This document shows, piece by piece, positions 46,065-54,587 of a stretch of DNA of 64,000 bases; within the stretch, counting starts at the first letter, position 1, and every line of letters starts with the position of its first letter. The stretch covers positions 248,001-312,000 of the forward strand of contig NZ_JBHFEI010000004.1 of the NCBI RefSeq assembly GCF_041928815.1. Reading direction: 5' to 3'. The DNA comes from JBHFEI01 sp041928815. Its GTDB lineage: Bacteria > Pseudomonadota > Alphaproteobacteria > Rhizobiales > Rhizobiaceae. A program made the position numbers and the translations under genes. Below the pieces are notes generated by a model that did not search any database, was not told the origin of the DNA, and saw only the letters and a list, made by a program, of their open reading frames with translations.

Positions 46065-47230
46065 CAGGGGCTCCCGGCGCTGCGGAAGGGCAGGCGCCCG
46101 GCGATCTGCTCGGACACCGACTGCACGACGCCGTTGATCCGGCTCGAGAAGCCGAACCGGCGCTCACGGCGAAGCAGGCAGGCACAGACGACGATCGTCA
46201 CCAGCGGCACCGCGTACATCATGACGACGAAGGCGCCCGAAAGCCCGACACTGTTGGCGGCGTAGAAGCTCGCCCAGCGCGCGGCGAAGCTCGCGACCAT
46301 GGCGGTGACCATCGGATGCACCCGCGCCTGGCGCTGCGACCGCGCCCGGCCGGCGACGACGAGCGCGATCATGCCGTAGGCGAGCGGAAAGCTCCATTCG
46401 ATGAACCGGCTGTGCAGTTCCGCGCGGAATTCCGCCGGGTCCTTCTTGTAATAGGGATCCTCCGGATCCGGGTTGATGAGGAAGGCGAGGTCGCGGTCGT
46501 TGGCCGAAAGCTTCGCCTGGCCTTTCTGTTCGCTGAGGTCGGAGAGGTCGAAGGCGTAGCTGTCGAAGCGGATGATCGAGACGTTGCCGTTGGCGACCTT
46601 CCGGTGCACCTCGCCGTCCTGCATGATCAGCGAGGTGCCGCTCTCGTCGATGGCGCCGCGGCGCGAATAGTAGATCATCTCGACGGCCGGATCGCGCGTG
46701 TCGGCGACGAACAGGCCCTCGAGCGAGCGGCCCTTGCCGCGCGTCGTCACCTGCACGTAGACGCCGTCCTGCAGCTTGCGGAAGCTCTTCTCGTCGACCA
46801 TCGAGGACAGGAGGTCGGCATAGGCGCTGGCGATCATCTGGCGCACCTCGCGGCGCACCTGCGGCTCGACGAAATTGTCGACGCCGAAGGAAAAGACGGA
46901 GAGCGCCAGCGACAGGGCAACGATCGGCCGGATCAGGATCGACCGCGAGGCGCCGGCCGCATCCACCACGGTCAGCTCCGAATCATTGTTCATCGTCGAG
47001 AGCGTCTGGGTGATGCCGATGACGAGGGCGAAGGGCAGCACGATCGGCAGGATCGTCGGCAGGATCAGCGTCGCCAGCGTCATGAACGAGCCGATCGACT
47101 GGCCGGTGTCGGTGACGAGATTGATGCGGACCAGAACCTGCGTCGTCCAGACGATGCCGAGCACCGGCAGGAGCGCGGTCAGGAACATCTGGAAGACGCG
47201 CTTCAGGATATAGGCTTCGAGAATCTTCAT
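46064..47230 (-). CDS. lptF: LPS export ABC transporter permease LptF
   Basis: LptF is the partner permease of LptG. The 388-residue protein has the same architecture: N-terminal spans (RVFQMFLTALLPVLGIVW), the coupling region (LILPTILPIVLPFALVIG), a periplasmic beta domain and three C-terminal spans. It ends with a cytoplasmic Arg-rich tail. It is the first gene of the minus-strand run lptF-lptG-lptD-surA-pdxA-rsmA and is divergent from pepA. The ATPase LptB is not in the window. Confidence 0.94.
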   Translation of the reverse strand: MKILEAYILKRVFQMFLTALLPVLGIVWTTQVLVRINLVTDTGQSIGSFMTLATLILPTILPIVLPFALVIGITQTLSTMNNDSELTVVDAAGASRSILIRPIVALSLALSVFSFGVDNFVEPQVRREVRQMIASAYADLLSSMVDEKSFRKLQDGVYVQVTTRGKGRSLEGLFVADTRDPAVEMIYYSRRGAIDESGTSLIMQDGEVHRKVANGNVSIIRFDSYAFDLSDLSEQKGQAKLSANDRDLAFLINPDPEDPYYKKDPAEFRAELHSRFIEWSFPLAYGMIALVVAGRARSQRQARVHPMVTAMVASFAARWASFYAANSVGLSGAFVVMMYAVPLVTIVVCACLLRRERRFGFSSRINGVVQSVSEQIAGRLPFRSAGSP

Positions 47231-47399
47231 TATGGCCTGTGTCCGGTCACCATGGCGGGGTCCCCGTCCGCCGTCTCTTCGTCCCTATCCCAATCTGCAT
47301 CGTCTAGCCGTTTGGAGAAATCGTGGCAATCGTGAAATGCGGCGGTCCCTCACTTTCTTGCCTCCCTGTCGCGCCTGCCGGATCGGTGTGCGGCAAAAC

Positions 47400-47417
47400 T
47401 GTCGCGGCCCCGCGACA
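47400..47417. promoter_or_regulatory. Palindrome upstream of pepA
   Basis: TGTCGCGG (47400-47407) and CCGCGACA (47410-47417) are perfect 8-bp arms with two bases between, 68 bp before the pepA ATG in the 255-bp divergent lptF-pepA gap. The tight spacing is that of a homodimer-binding operator rather than a terminator. Confidence 0.45.
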
Positions 47418-47485
47418 AAGCCTTGCATCGCCGGGCGAAAAAGCCATGATCGCCCGCAGTTTCAAGCCGGATTGCGGGGAGCGCC

Positions 47486-48982
47486 ATGGCCGCCTCATTC
47501 ACCTTTTCCTTCGCACGCTCTGTCCGCGCCCCCGGTGGCGTGGCGCTGTCGCTGATGGCGCTCGACGCGCCGGAGGCGGCCGGCGCGTCGAGCGTCGATC
47601 CGGACGGCGTCGTCGCCCGCGCGGCGCGGGTGGCGAAATTTTCCGGCAAGTCGCTCGCCGTCCTCGACCTCATCGCGCCGCAGGGGTCGCCGTTCGACCG
47701 GCTGATCGTCCTCGGCCTCGGCGACGGCACCGCGCTTGGCGAGCACGACTGGCTGCGGGCCGGCGGGGCCGCCGCCGCCCGGCTCGGCAGCGTCGAGAAG
47801 GCAACCGTCTTCCTCGATGCGCCCGGTGTCGAGATCACCGCCAAGGCCGCGGCCGACTTCGCCCTCGGCATGGAACTCGGCGCCTATCGCTTCGATCGCT
47901 ACAAGACGACGAAAAAGGACGAGGAGCGCAAGGCCGCCGCTCCCGCCGCCGTGACGCTGGTGACGGCGGAGGCGACGGCGGCGAAGAAGGCGTTTTCCGC
48001 CGCCGAGGCCGTCGCCGCCGGCGTCGTCCTTGCCCGCGACCTCGTCAACGAGCCGCCGAACGTGCTCGGGCCGGTCGAGTTCGCCGCCCGCGCCAAGGCG
48101 CTGGAGGCGTCAGGCCTCGAGGTGGAGATCCTCGACGAGGCGGCCATGCGGGCGCTCGGCATGGGCGCGCTGCTCGGCGTCTCGCAAGGGTCGGCGCCCG
48201 GCCGCCCGGCGCAGCTCGTCGTCATGCAGTGGAAGGGCGGCAAGGCCGGAGAACGGCCGCTCGCCTTTGTCGGCAAGGGCGTCGTCTTCGACACCGGCGG
48301 CATCTCGATCAAGCCGGCGGCCGGGATGGAGGACATGAAGGGCGACATGGGCGGGGCGGCGGCCGTCGCCGGCCTGATGCAGACGCTGGCGCTGCGCAAG
48401 GCGAAGGTCAACGCCGTCGGCATTCTCGGCCTCGTCGAGAACATGCCCGACGCCAACGCCCAGCGCCCGGGCGACATCGTCACCTCGATGTCCGGCCAGA
48501 CGATCGAGATCATCAACACCGACGCGGAAGGCAGGCTCGTGCTCTGCGATGCGCTCTGGTATTGCAACGACCGCTTCAATCCGCAGCTGATGATCGATCT
48601 CGCGACGCTGACGGGCGCGATCATGGTGGCGCTCGCCGGCCACCATGCCGGCCTCTTTTCCAATGACGACCGGCTTGCGGGCGACCTGCTCGCCGCCGGC
48701 CAGGTGACGCAGGAGCGCCTCTGGCGCATGCCGCTCGCCAAGGAATACGACAAGATGATCGACAGCAAGTTCGCCGACATGAAGAACACCGGCGGGCGGC
48801 ATGGCGGGTCGGTGACGGCGGCGCAGTTCCTCAAGCGGTTCGTCAAGGACACGCCCTGGGCCCATCTCGACATCGCCGGCACGGCGATGGGTTCGCCGAC
48901 CGACGAGATCAACGCCTCCTGGGGTTCGGGCTTCGGCGTGCGGCTTCTCAACGAATTCGTCCGCGCCTCCTACGAGACGTGA
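47486..48982 (+). CDS. pepA: Leucyl aminopeptidase
   Basis: PepA is a hexameric M17 metallopeptidase removing N-terminal residues; in E. coli it also binds DNA. The 498-residue protein has the metal-site blocks VGKGVVFDTGGISIKP, DMKGDMGGAAA and the family signature NTDAEGRLVL. LPS-export genes diverge upstream, as in many Proteobacteria. holC follows 9 bp after the stop, in the same frame. Confidence 0.96.
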   Translation: MAASFTFSFARSVRAPGGVALSLMALDAPEAAGASSVDPDGVVARAARVAKFSGKSLAVLDLIAPQGSPFDRLIVLGLGDGTALGEHDWLRAGGAAAARLGSVEKATVFLDAPGVEITAKAAADFALGMELGAYRFDRYKTTKKDEERKAAAPAAVTLVTAEATAAKKAFSAAEAVAAGVVLARDLVNEPPNVLGPVEFAARAKALEASGLEVEILDEAAMRALGMGALLGVSQGSAPGRPAQLVVMQWKGGKAGERPLAFVGKGVVFDTGGISIKPAAGMEDMKGDMGGAAAVAGLMQTLALRKAKVNAVGILGLVENMPDANAQRPGDIVTSMSGQTIEIINTDAEGRLVLCDALWYCNDRFNPQLMIDLATLTGAIMVALAGHHAGLFSNDDRLAGDLLAAGQVTQERLWRMPLAKEYDKMIDSKFADMKNTGGRHGGSVTAAQFLKRFVKDTPWAHLDIAGTAMGSPTDEINASWGSGFGVRLLNEFVRASYET

Positions 48983-48991
48983 GTCCGCGCG

Positions 48992-49441
48992 TTGACGGAG
49001 ATCCTTTTCTACCATCTGACCGAATCGAAGCTCGAGGACGCGCTGCCGCCGCTCCTCGAAAAGAGCCTCGCGCGCGGCTGGCGCGTCGCCGTCCAGACGG
49101 CGGACGCGGCCCGGCGCGACCGGCTGGACGCCCATCTCTGGGTCTATCGCGACGACAGTTTCCTGCCGCACGGCACGGAGGAGGCGCCGTTTGCCGAGGC
49201 TCAGCCGGTGCTGCTCACCGCCGGAGACGGCAATGCGAACGACGCCACCGTGCGCTTCATCGTCGACGGCGCGGCGCCGCCCGCGCCGGACGCCTATGAG
49301 CGGATGGTCTTCATGTTCGACGGCTATGACCAGGAGCAGGTGGAGGGCGCGCGCGCCGAGTGGAAGCGACTGCGCGGCAGCGGCCACAGCCTCACCTACT
49401 GGCAGCAGGACCGCGACGGTCGCTGGGTGAAGAAGGCGTAA
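48992..49441 (+). CDS. holC: DNA polymerase III subunit chi
   Basis: HolC (chi) links the clamp loader to single-strand binding protein. The 149-residue protein has the expected start (TEILFYHLTESKLEDALPPLL), LWVYRDDSFLPHGT and FMFDGYDQEQVEGAR, with the end TYWQQDRDGRWVKKA. The only reasonable start is a TTG at 48992-48994; the first internal ATG would remove two thirds of the domain. It is in the same transcript as pepA, a conserved pair. Confidence 0.92.
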   Translation: MTEILFYHLTESKLEDALPPLLEKSLARGWRVAVQTADAARRDRLDAHLWVYRDDSFLPHGTEEAPFAEAQPVLLTAGDGNANDATVRFIVDGAAPPAPDAYERMVFMFDGYDQEQVEGARAEWKRLRGSGHSLTYWQQDRDGRWVKKA

Positions 49442-49560
49442 GGCTGTCCTTCGGTCCTCAAGGGTTTGTCATGGATGATGTGGAATCCGGCTATCCCGAA
49501 AAGACAAGCGACAACAGAGGAACCCGAGCTTGTCTGGCCTGCAACGAACCTGACAGACTT

Positions 49561-49665
49561 TAGAGCGCGTCCCGTGAGCGCCGGTTCCCCGGACGGGCTC
49601 TCTGCTTCTGTTCTTGCCGCATCGTCCGCTGCCGAAGCGCTCCCGCTTCGGCTGGGCATGCCCTA
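49561..49665. repeat. Dispersed palindromic intergenic element, copy C
   Basis: This 105-bp element runs from TAGAGC to GCATGCCCTA and matches the sequence at 12201-12297. It contains AGAGC...GCTCT and a perfect GCCGAAGCG (49631-49639) with CGCTTCGGC (49644-49652), so it can fold as two hairpins. It lies between the convergent holC and RTX genes, and its end supplies the TAG stop codon of the RTX gene. Confidence 0.55.
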
Positions 49666-50523
49666 GAAAACGAAATCGATCTTGTAGAGCCTAAAGGCAT
49701 CCTCGAACCGGATCGCCATGTCGGCCCTGCGGTCACCGTCGACATCGGCATAGAGCACCGTTTCCGTCGCCCGCATCGCGTAGCGCAGTTCGCCGGCCTC
49801 GCCGGAAAAGCCGCGCGCGCCGCGCCAGGAGAATGCCTGGTTGCCGGCGGCGGTCGTGTCGGCATCGATTGCCTTGAGGTCGATGACGTCGCCACGGCTG
49901 AAATCGGTGATGCGATCCGCTGCCGCGACCGTCGATTCGCTGATTGTCTTGTAGAGAAACCGGTCGTTCCCCGGGAAGCCGTCGTAGAAATCGCCGCCCT
50001 CGTCGCCCGACAGCACATCGGCGCCGGCGCCGCCATAGAGGATATCGTCGCCGCCGAAGCCGAACAGCGTGTCCCGCCCGCCAAGGCCGATGATCTTGTC
50101 GGCGCCGACGCTGCCCTTCAGCGTGTTGTTCGTGCCAGAGCCCCAGACGGTTTCGACGGTGTCCTCGAGATGGAAGGTGAACTGCTCGGATCCGAGGACG
50201 GTCCCGTCCCGCGCCGTCGCCGTGACGTTGACGCGGATCGGTACGACGCTGGAAAGCGTGTTGTCGTAATTGTACCCTTGCGTCTCGTAGTCGAGCGGTG
50301 CCGTCGTGACGAGCCGTCCCTGCGATATCGAAAAATAGTCGACGGCGACCTCGGCGTCGAAGACGAAACCCTCGCCATAGAGAATTTTGTACTGTTCCTC
50401 GATCGTGTAGACGACATCGTCCTCAGACACGCCGCTGAGCGAAAAGGCACCGAGGATGGTGTCCGCCGGCAGGTTCTCGCGCAGCGCCCGGCTCTCGGTG
50501 AAGCTTACGATCCCGGTTTCCAT
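49663..50523 (-). CDS. RTX calcium-binding secreted protein, cadherin-like N-terminus
   Basis: This 286-residue protein has no signal peptide. Residues about 10-125 resemble a cadherin-like domain (ENLPADTILGAFSLSG, VTATARDGTVLGSEQF). Residues about 130-185 carry Gly/Asp nonapeptide RTX repeats (GLGGRDTLFG, GFGGDDILYG, GGAGADVLSG). The end matches the serralysin-type C-terminal region (ITDFSRGDVIDLKAID, YADVDGDRRADMAI). Such proteins leave the cell by type I secretion and fold on calcium; no catalytic domain is visible. AAGGGA precedes the ATG at 50521-50523. No type I secretion genes are adjacent. Confidence 0.85.
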   Translation of the reverse strand: METGIVSFTESRALRENLPADTILGAFSLSGVSEDDVVYTIEEQYKILYGEGFVFDAEVAVDYFSISQGRLVTTAPLDYETQGYNYDNTLSSVVPIRVNVTATARDGTVLGSEQFTFHLEDTVETVWGSGTNNTLKGSVGADKIIGLGGRDTLFGFGGDDILYGGAGADVLSGDEGGDFYDGFPGNDRFLYKTISESTVAAADRITDFSRGDVIDLKAIDADTTAAGNQAFSWRGARGFSGEAGELRYAMRATETVLYADVDGDRRADMAIRFEDAFRLYKIDFVF

Positions 50524-50594
50524 CTCTTTTTCCCTTGAAATTCCTGAATAAAATGAATTCCAACATAACAGGGAAACAGTCGCCGTCAATGCGG

Positions 50595-50612
50595 CCGGCG
50601 GGTGGCCGCCGG
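50595..50612 (-). terminator. Hairpin after the sugar dehydrogenase gene
   Basis: CCGGCGG (50595-50601) and CCGCCGG (50606-50612) form a 7-bp GC stem with a 4-base loop, about 30 bp beyond the dehydrogenase stop on the minus strand and before the RTX gene. No T-run follows. Confidence 0.4.
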
Positions 50613-50643
50613 ATACCGCACGCGCATCTCTCCGCGCACCGCG

Positions 50644-51567
50644 TCAATCATGGAACGCGTCGACGAACTTCCGCCGGCCGAGCATGAAGGCGTCGGCGAC
50701 ATGACGCAGCGGCGCGAGGTCCACGTCGGACCGACCGGCCGCGATGATCTCGGCGAAGCGCCGGTAAAGCGCCGGATACTCCGCCTCCGGCTCCTCGTGC
50801 ACGCTTTTTCCGTCGACGGAAAGCTTCGCCCCGCCCTCCGAGAGCACCATCTCGCCGGCCTCCGTGGCGGCGATGATGTCCCAGCTCTGCTTTCCCGTCT
50901 GGCGCCAGTCGAACTCGGCCGTCGCGTCGAGGTTAGACGCGCTCGAGAAACGCATCGACGCCGCGATCGGCGCGTCGCGGTTTTCGGGAAACTCCAGCGT
51001 CGCCTCGGTGATGAACAGGGCTTCCGGCAGGATATGGGTGACGATCGACAGCGCGTTGATACCGGGATCGAAGACGCCGAGGCCGCCGGCCGCCCAGATC
51101 CAGGCCTGGTTCGGATGCCAGTGGCGCACATCCTCCTTCCAGACGACCCGCACGCTGTGCAATCGCGTCCGGGACAGGAAGTCCCTGGCCGCCTCGACGG
51201 CGGGCGCATAGCGGGAATGCCAGCTCGCAAAGAGCGACAGGCCCTTTTCCGCCGCCAGCGTTTCAAGGGCGGCGACCTCGCTTAGCGTCGCGCCCGGCGG
51301 CTTTTCGAGGAACACATGCTTGCCGGCCGACAGCGCCGCATGGGCGCTCGCATAGCGGTATTGCGGCGGCATGCACAGCGAGACCGCCTCGATCTCCGGT
51401 TTTTGCGAAAGCATCGCCTCGATCGAGGTGTAGTTGTCGATCCCCTCGACCGTGCCGTTGCGGCTCGCGGCGGCGACCAGCCGGTAGGCTGGATCGGCGG
51501 CGATCGCGGGCAGATGCTGGTCCCGCACGATCTTGCCGACGCCGACGATGGCAAGGTTGATGGTCAT
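50644..51567 (-). CDS. Gfo/Idh/MocA dehydrogenase, likely D-galactose 1-dehydrogenase
   Basis: This 307-residue NAD(P)-dependent oxidoreductase has the Rossmann start NLAIVGVGKIVRDQHLPAI, the catalytic Lys in FLEKPPGATLSEV, and VRHWHPNQAWIW with GGLGVFDPGINAL. It ends ADAFMLGRRKFVDAFHD. These features recall the bacterial D-galactose/L-arabinose 1-dehydrogenases that open the non-phosphorylating sugar pathway. The lactonase and dehydratase genes are not nearby, so the substrate stays tentative. GGGGGA precedes the ATG at 51565-51567. Confidence 0.85.
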   Translation of the reverse strand: MTINLAIVGVGKIVRDQHLPAIAADPAYRLVAAASRNGTVEGIDNYTSIEAMLSQKPEIEAVSLCMPPQYRYASAHAALSAGKHVFLEKPPGATLSEVAALETLAAEKGLSLFASWHSRYAPAVEAARDFLSRTRLHSVRVVWKEDVRHWHPNQAWIWAAGGLGVFDPGINALSIVTHILPEALFITEATLEFPENRDAPIAASMRFSSASNLDATAEFDWRQTGKQSWDIIAATEAGEMVLSEGGAKLSVDGKSVHEEPEAEYPALYRRFAEIIAAGRSDVDLAPLRHVADAFMLGRRKFVDAFHD

Positions 51568-51597
51568 GGCATGTCCCCCGATCCGCTGCGAAGCCGC

Positions 51598-51614
51598 AAT
51601 TAGTATGATTTTAT
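51598..51614 (-). promoter_or_regulatory. AT-rich operator candidate upstream of the sugar dehydrogenase
   Basis: AATTAGTATGATTTTAT, 31 bp before the dehydrogenase ATG, is strikingly AT-rich for this genome and partly symmetric around ATGAT. It overlaps where the promoter should lie. It may be the -10 region, a sugar-regulator operator, or both. Confidence 0.3.
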
Positions 51615-51772
51615 CGCCGCCTTGATAGCAGAATCCGGGAGCGCCGCAAGCGGCCGCCCTGCTGAGCGTTCGCGAGCGCCGCCGCCCGGACCGAGGGTTG
51701 AATTGGCCGTCACTTGCGCTACACCGGGGGGGCGCCGCGCGAACCCCTCTGCCCGTCCGCCCCGGAGAAGCC

Positions 51773-52615
51773 ATGTCGACCGTGATCCGCAACGCCACGC
51801 GCGCCGAAATCGCAACATTGCTCGACTGGGCGGCCGCGGAAGGCTGGAACCCCGGCCTCGACGATGCCTCCGCCTTCTGGGCGGCGGACCCCGAGGGTTT
51901 CCATGTGATCGAGGAGGACGGCGCGATCGTCGCCTCGCTGTCGGTCGTGCGCTTCAGCGATAGCTTCGCCTTTCTCGGCTTCTACATCGTCCGGCCGGAC
52001 GAGCGCGGCAAGGGCCGGGGGCTCGCCTTCTGGAACGCGATCGTCGAGCGCGACGAGGACCTGACGATCGGCCTCGACGGCGTCATCGCCCAGCAGGACA
52101 TCTATCGCCGTTCCGGTTTCATGACCGCCCATGGAAATGTCCGTTATGGCGGCGCGCCGCGCCTTGCCGCGCCGTCCTCCGAGGAACTGATCGAGGTTGC
52201 GCCGCTGCATCTGCCGATGATCGTCGATTTCGACCGCCGCTTCAACGCCGCGCGGCGGGAGGATTTCCTGCGCGAATGGCTGAAGCAGGGGGATGACCGC
52301 CAGAGCTTCGCTCTGATGCGCGACGGCGCGATCCTCGGCTATGCGACGGTCCGCGCCTGCCGCCAGGGCTTCAAGATCGGGCCGCTCTTCTGCGAGACCG
52401 AGGCCGGCGCGGACCTGCTCTTCCGCAGGGCTGCCGCCGTGGCCGGGGTTGAGGAGGTCTTTCTCGACATTCCCGCTCCGAACGCGGCGGCGCGCGCGCT
52501 CTGCGAGCGATACAACCTGAAACCGGTCCTCGAGACCGTGCGCATGTATCGTGGGCTGGCGCCCGATCTTCCGCTCGGCAGGATCTACGGCATCACCAGC
52601 TTCGAACTCGGGTAA
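51773..52615 (+). CDS. GNAT acetyltransferase with C-terminal second domain
   Basis: This 280-residue protein has an N-terminal GNAT domain (TRAEIATLLDWAAAEGWNPG, FYIVRPDERGKGRG for acetyl-CoA binding, about 1-130). A C-terminal domain of the acetyltransferase_18 type (about 150-280, MRDGAILGYATVR to IYGITSFELG) follows. Such two-domain proteins are widespread and uncharacterised; the acceptor is unknown. The start at 51773 follows CGGAGAAG. It is divergent from the sugar dehydrogenase and converges on the ABC-F gene. Confidence 0.87.
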   Translation: MSTVIRNATRAEIATLLDWAAAEGWNPGLDDASAFWAADPEGFHVIEEDGAIVASLSVVRFSDSFAFLGFYIVRPDERGKGRGLAFWNAIVERDEDLTIGLDGVIAQQDIYRRSGFMTAHGNVRYGGAPRLAAPSSEELIEVAPLHLPMIVDFDRRFNAARREDFLREWLKQGDDRQSFALMRDGAILGYATVRACRQGFKIGPLFCETEAGADLLFRRAAAVAGVEEVFLDIPAPNAAARALCERYNLKPVLETVRMYRGLAPDLPLGRIYGITSFELG

Positions 52616-52647
52616 GGCGGCAGGATCGTCGACGTCCGAAGGAAAGG

Positions 52648-54534
52648 TCAGCCGGCCATCGCCTCGTCATAGTCGATGGAAAGCTGCATCCATTCGTCTT
52701 CGGCGGACGAGAGCTTCTGCACCAGAAGCCCGCGCTCCTTGACCTTGGCCGCCGCCTTGTCGGGCGCCGCGGTATAGATCGCCGGGTCCGCGAGCTCCCG
52801 GTCGAGCGCCTGGATCTGCGTCTGCAGCCTCTCCGTCAGCGTCTCCAGTGCGGTGATGCGCTTCTTCATCGGCGCGAAGGCCGCGCGCTTTTCGGCATTG
52901 GCCTTGCGCTGGTCGGCCTTGGAGACGGGCTCTTCCGGCGCCTTCTCCTTCGCGGCCCTCGCGGCGCGGCTGCTCTGGACGATGATGCCGCGATACTCCT
53001 CGAGATCGCCGTCGTAATTCGTCACGGTGCCGTCGCGCACAAGCCAGAGCCGGTCGGCGGTCGCCTCGATCAGGTGCCGGTCGTGCGAGATCAGGATGAC
53101 CGCGCCGGAAAACGTGTTCAACGCCTCGATGAGCGCGCGGCGGCTGTCAATGTCGAGATGGTTGGTTGGTTCGTCGAGGATGAGCAGGTTCGGCGCGTCA
53201 AAGGCGGCGAGCCCCATCAGCAGCCGCGCCTTCTCGCCGCCGGAGAGATCCTTTGCCGGCGTCTCCATCTTCTCCGTCGCGAGCCCCATCTGGGCGACGC
53301 GGGCGCGCACTTTCGCTTCGGGCGCGCCCGGCATCAGCGGCCGCACATGGTCGACGGCGTTGTGGTCCGGCACGAGGTCGTCGAGCTGGTGCTGGGCGAA
53401 GAAGCCGATCTTTAGCCCGGGGGCGATCTGCACGCCGCCGCCCGTGGCGGCGAGCCGGCCGGAGATCAGCTTGGCGAAGGTCGACTTGCCGTTGCCGTTC
53501 GAGCCGAGAAGGGCGATGCGGTCGTCGGTATCGATGCGCAGCGACAGGCGCTGCAGCACCGGCTTGCCCGGCTGGTAGCCGACCGAGGCGCCCTGCAGCG
53601 CGATGATCGGCGCGGCGATCTCCTTCTCCGGATCGGGGAAGGTGAAGCCCTGGACGTGGTCCTCGACCACGGCGGCGACGGTGCCGAGCCGTTCCAGCGC
53701 CTTGACGCGGCTCTGCGCCTGGCGCGCTTTGGTCGCCTTGGCCTTGAAGCGGTCGATGAAGGATTGCAGGTGCTTGCGCTGCGCCTCGTTCTTCGCCTTC
53801 GCCTTCACCTGCAGTTCGATCGCCTCGGCGCGCTGGCGCTCGAACTGGTCGTAGGGGCCGCGATAGAAGGTGAGCTTCTGCTGGTCGAGATGGATGATGG
53901 CGTTGACGGCGGTGTTCAGGAGGTCGCGGTCGTGGCTGATGATGATCACGGTATAGGGATACCGGCTGATATAGTCCTCCAGCCAGAGCGTGCCTTCGAG
54001 GTCGAGATAGTTGGTCGGCTCGTCGAGGAGCAGCAGGTCGGGCTCGGAGAAGAGCACGGCGGCGAGCGCCACGCGCATGCGCCAGCCGCCGGAGAAGCTT
54101 GAGGCCGGCCGCGCCTGCGCCGCCGCGTCGAAGCCGAGGCCGGCGAGGATGCTCGCGGCGCGCGCCTCGGCCGAATGGGCCTGGATATCGGCAAGCCGCG
54201 TGTGGATCTCGGCGATGCGGTGCGGGTCCTTCGCCACCTGCGCCTCGGAAAGCAGGGCCTCGCGCTCCTTGTCGGCCTTCAGCACGATCTCGATCAGAGG
54301 CTCCTCGGTGCCCGGCGCCTCCTGCGCCACCTGTCCGATGCGGGCGTTGCGCGGGATGCTGACCGAGCCGCTTTCGCTGTCCATCTCGCCGGTGATGATG
54401 CGGAACAGCGTCGACTTGCCGGCACCGTTGCGGCCGACGAGGCCGGCCTTCGTGCCGGCGGGCAGCGACAGGCTGGCCCCGTCGATGAGCAGGCGGCCGG
54501 CGATGCGGGCGGAGAGGTTCGTGAGCGTGATCAT
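52648..54534 (-). CDS. ABC-F ATPase (YheS/Uup-like)
   Basis: This 628-residue soluble protein has two ATPase domains and no membrane spans. Walker A motifs are GRNGAGKST (about 35-43) and GSNGNGKST (about 335), with signatures SFSGGWRMR and DLSGGEKAR and paired LLLDEPTN segments. An inter-domain linker rich in Lys/Arg (KAKAKNEAQRKHLQSF) and a C-terminal coiled coil suit the YheS or Uup branch. ABC-F proteins act on the ribosome, rescuing stalled elongation or giving antibiotic protection. It starts at 54532-54534; frames upstream belong to other genes. Confidence 0.92.
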   Translation of the reverse strand: MITLTNLSARIAGRLLIDGASLSLPAGTKAGLVGRNGAGKSTLFRIITGEMDSESGSVSIPRNARIGQVAQEAPGTEEPLIEIVLKADKEREALLSEAQVAKDPHRIAEIHTRLADIQAHSAEARAASILAGLGFDAAAQARPASSFSGGWRMRVALAAVLFSEPDLLLLDEPTNYLDLEGTLWLEDYISRYPYTVIIISHDRDLLNTAVNAIIHLDQQKLTFYRGPYDQFERQRAEAIELQVKAKAKNEAQRKHLQSFIDRFKAKATKARQAQSRVKALERLGTVAAVVEDHVQGFTFPDPEKEIAAPIIALQGASVGYQPGKPVLQRLSLRIDTDDRIALLGSNGNGKSTFAKLISGRLAATGGGVQIAPGLKIGFFAQHQLDDLVPDHNAVDHVRPLMPGAPEAKVRARVAQMGLATEKMETPAKDLSGGEKARLLMGLAAFDAPNLLILDEPTNHLDIDSRRALIEALNTFSGAVILISHDRHLIEATADRLWLVRDGTVTNYDGDLEEYRGIIVQSSRAARAAKEKAPEEPVSKADQRKANAEKRAAFAPMKKRITALETLTERLQTQIQALDRELADPAIYTAAPDKAAAKVKERGLLVQKLSSAEDEWMQLSIDYDEAMAG

Positions 54535-54587
54535 GGCCGGCGTTTTGCCCGGCTTCACGCGCCGGCGCAAGACCCCGGAAAGGGGCG

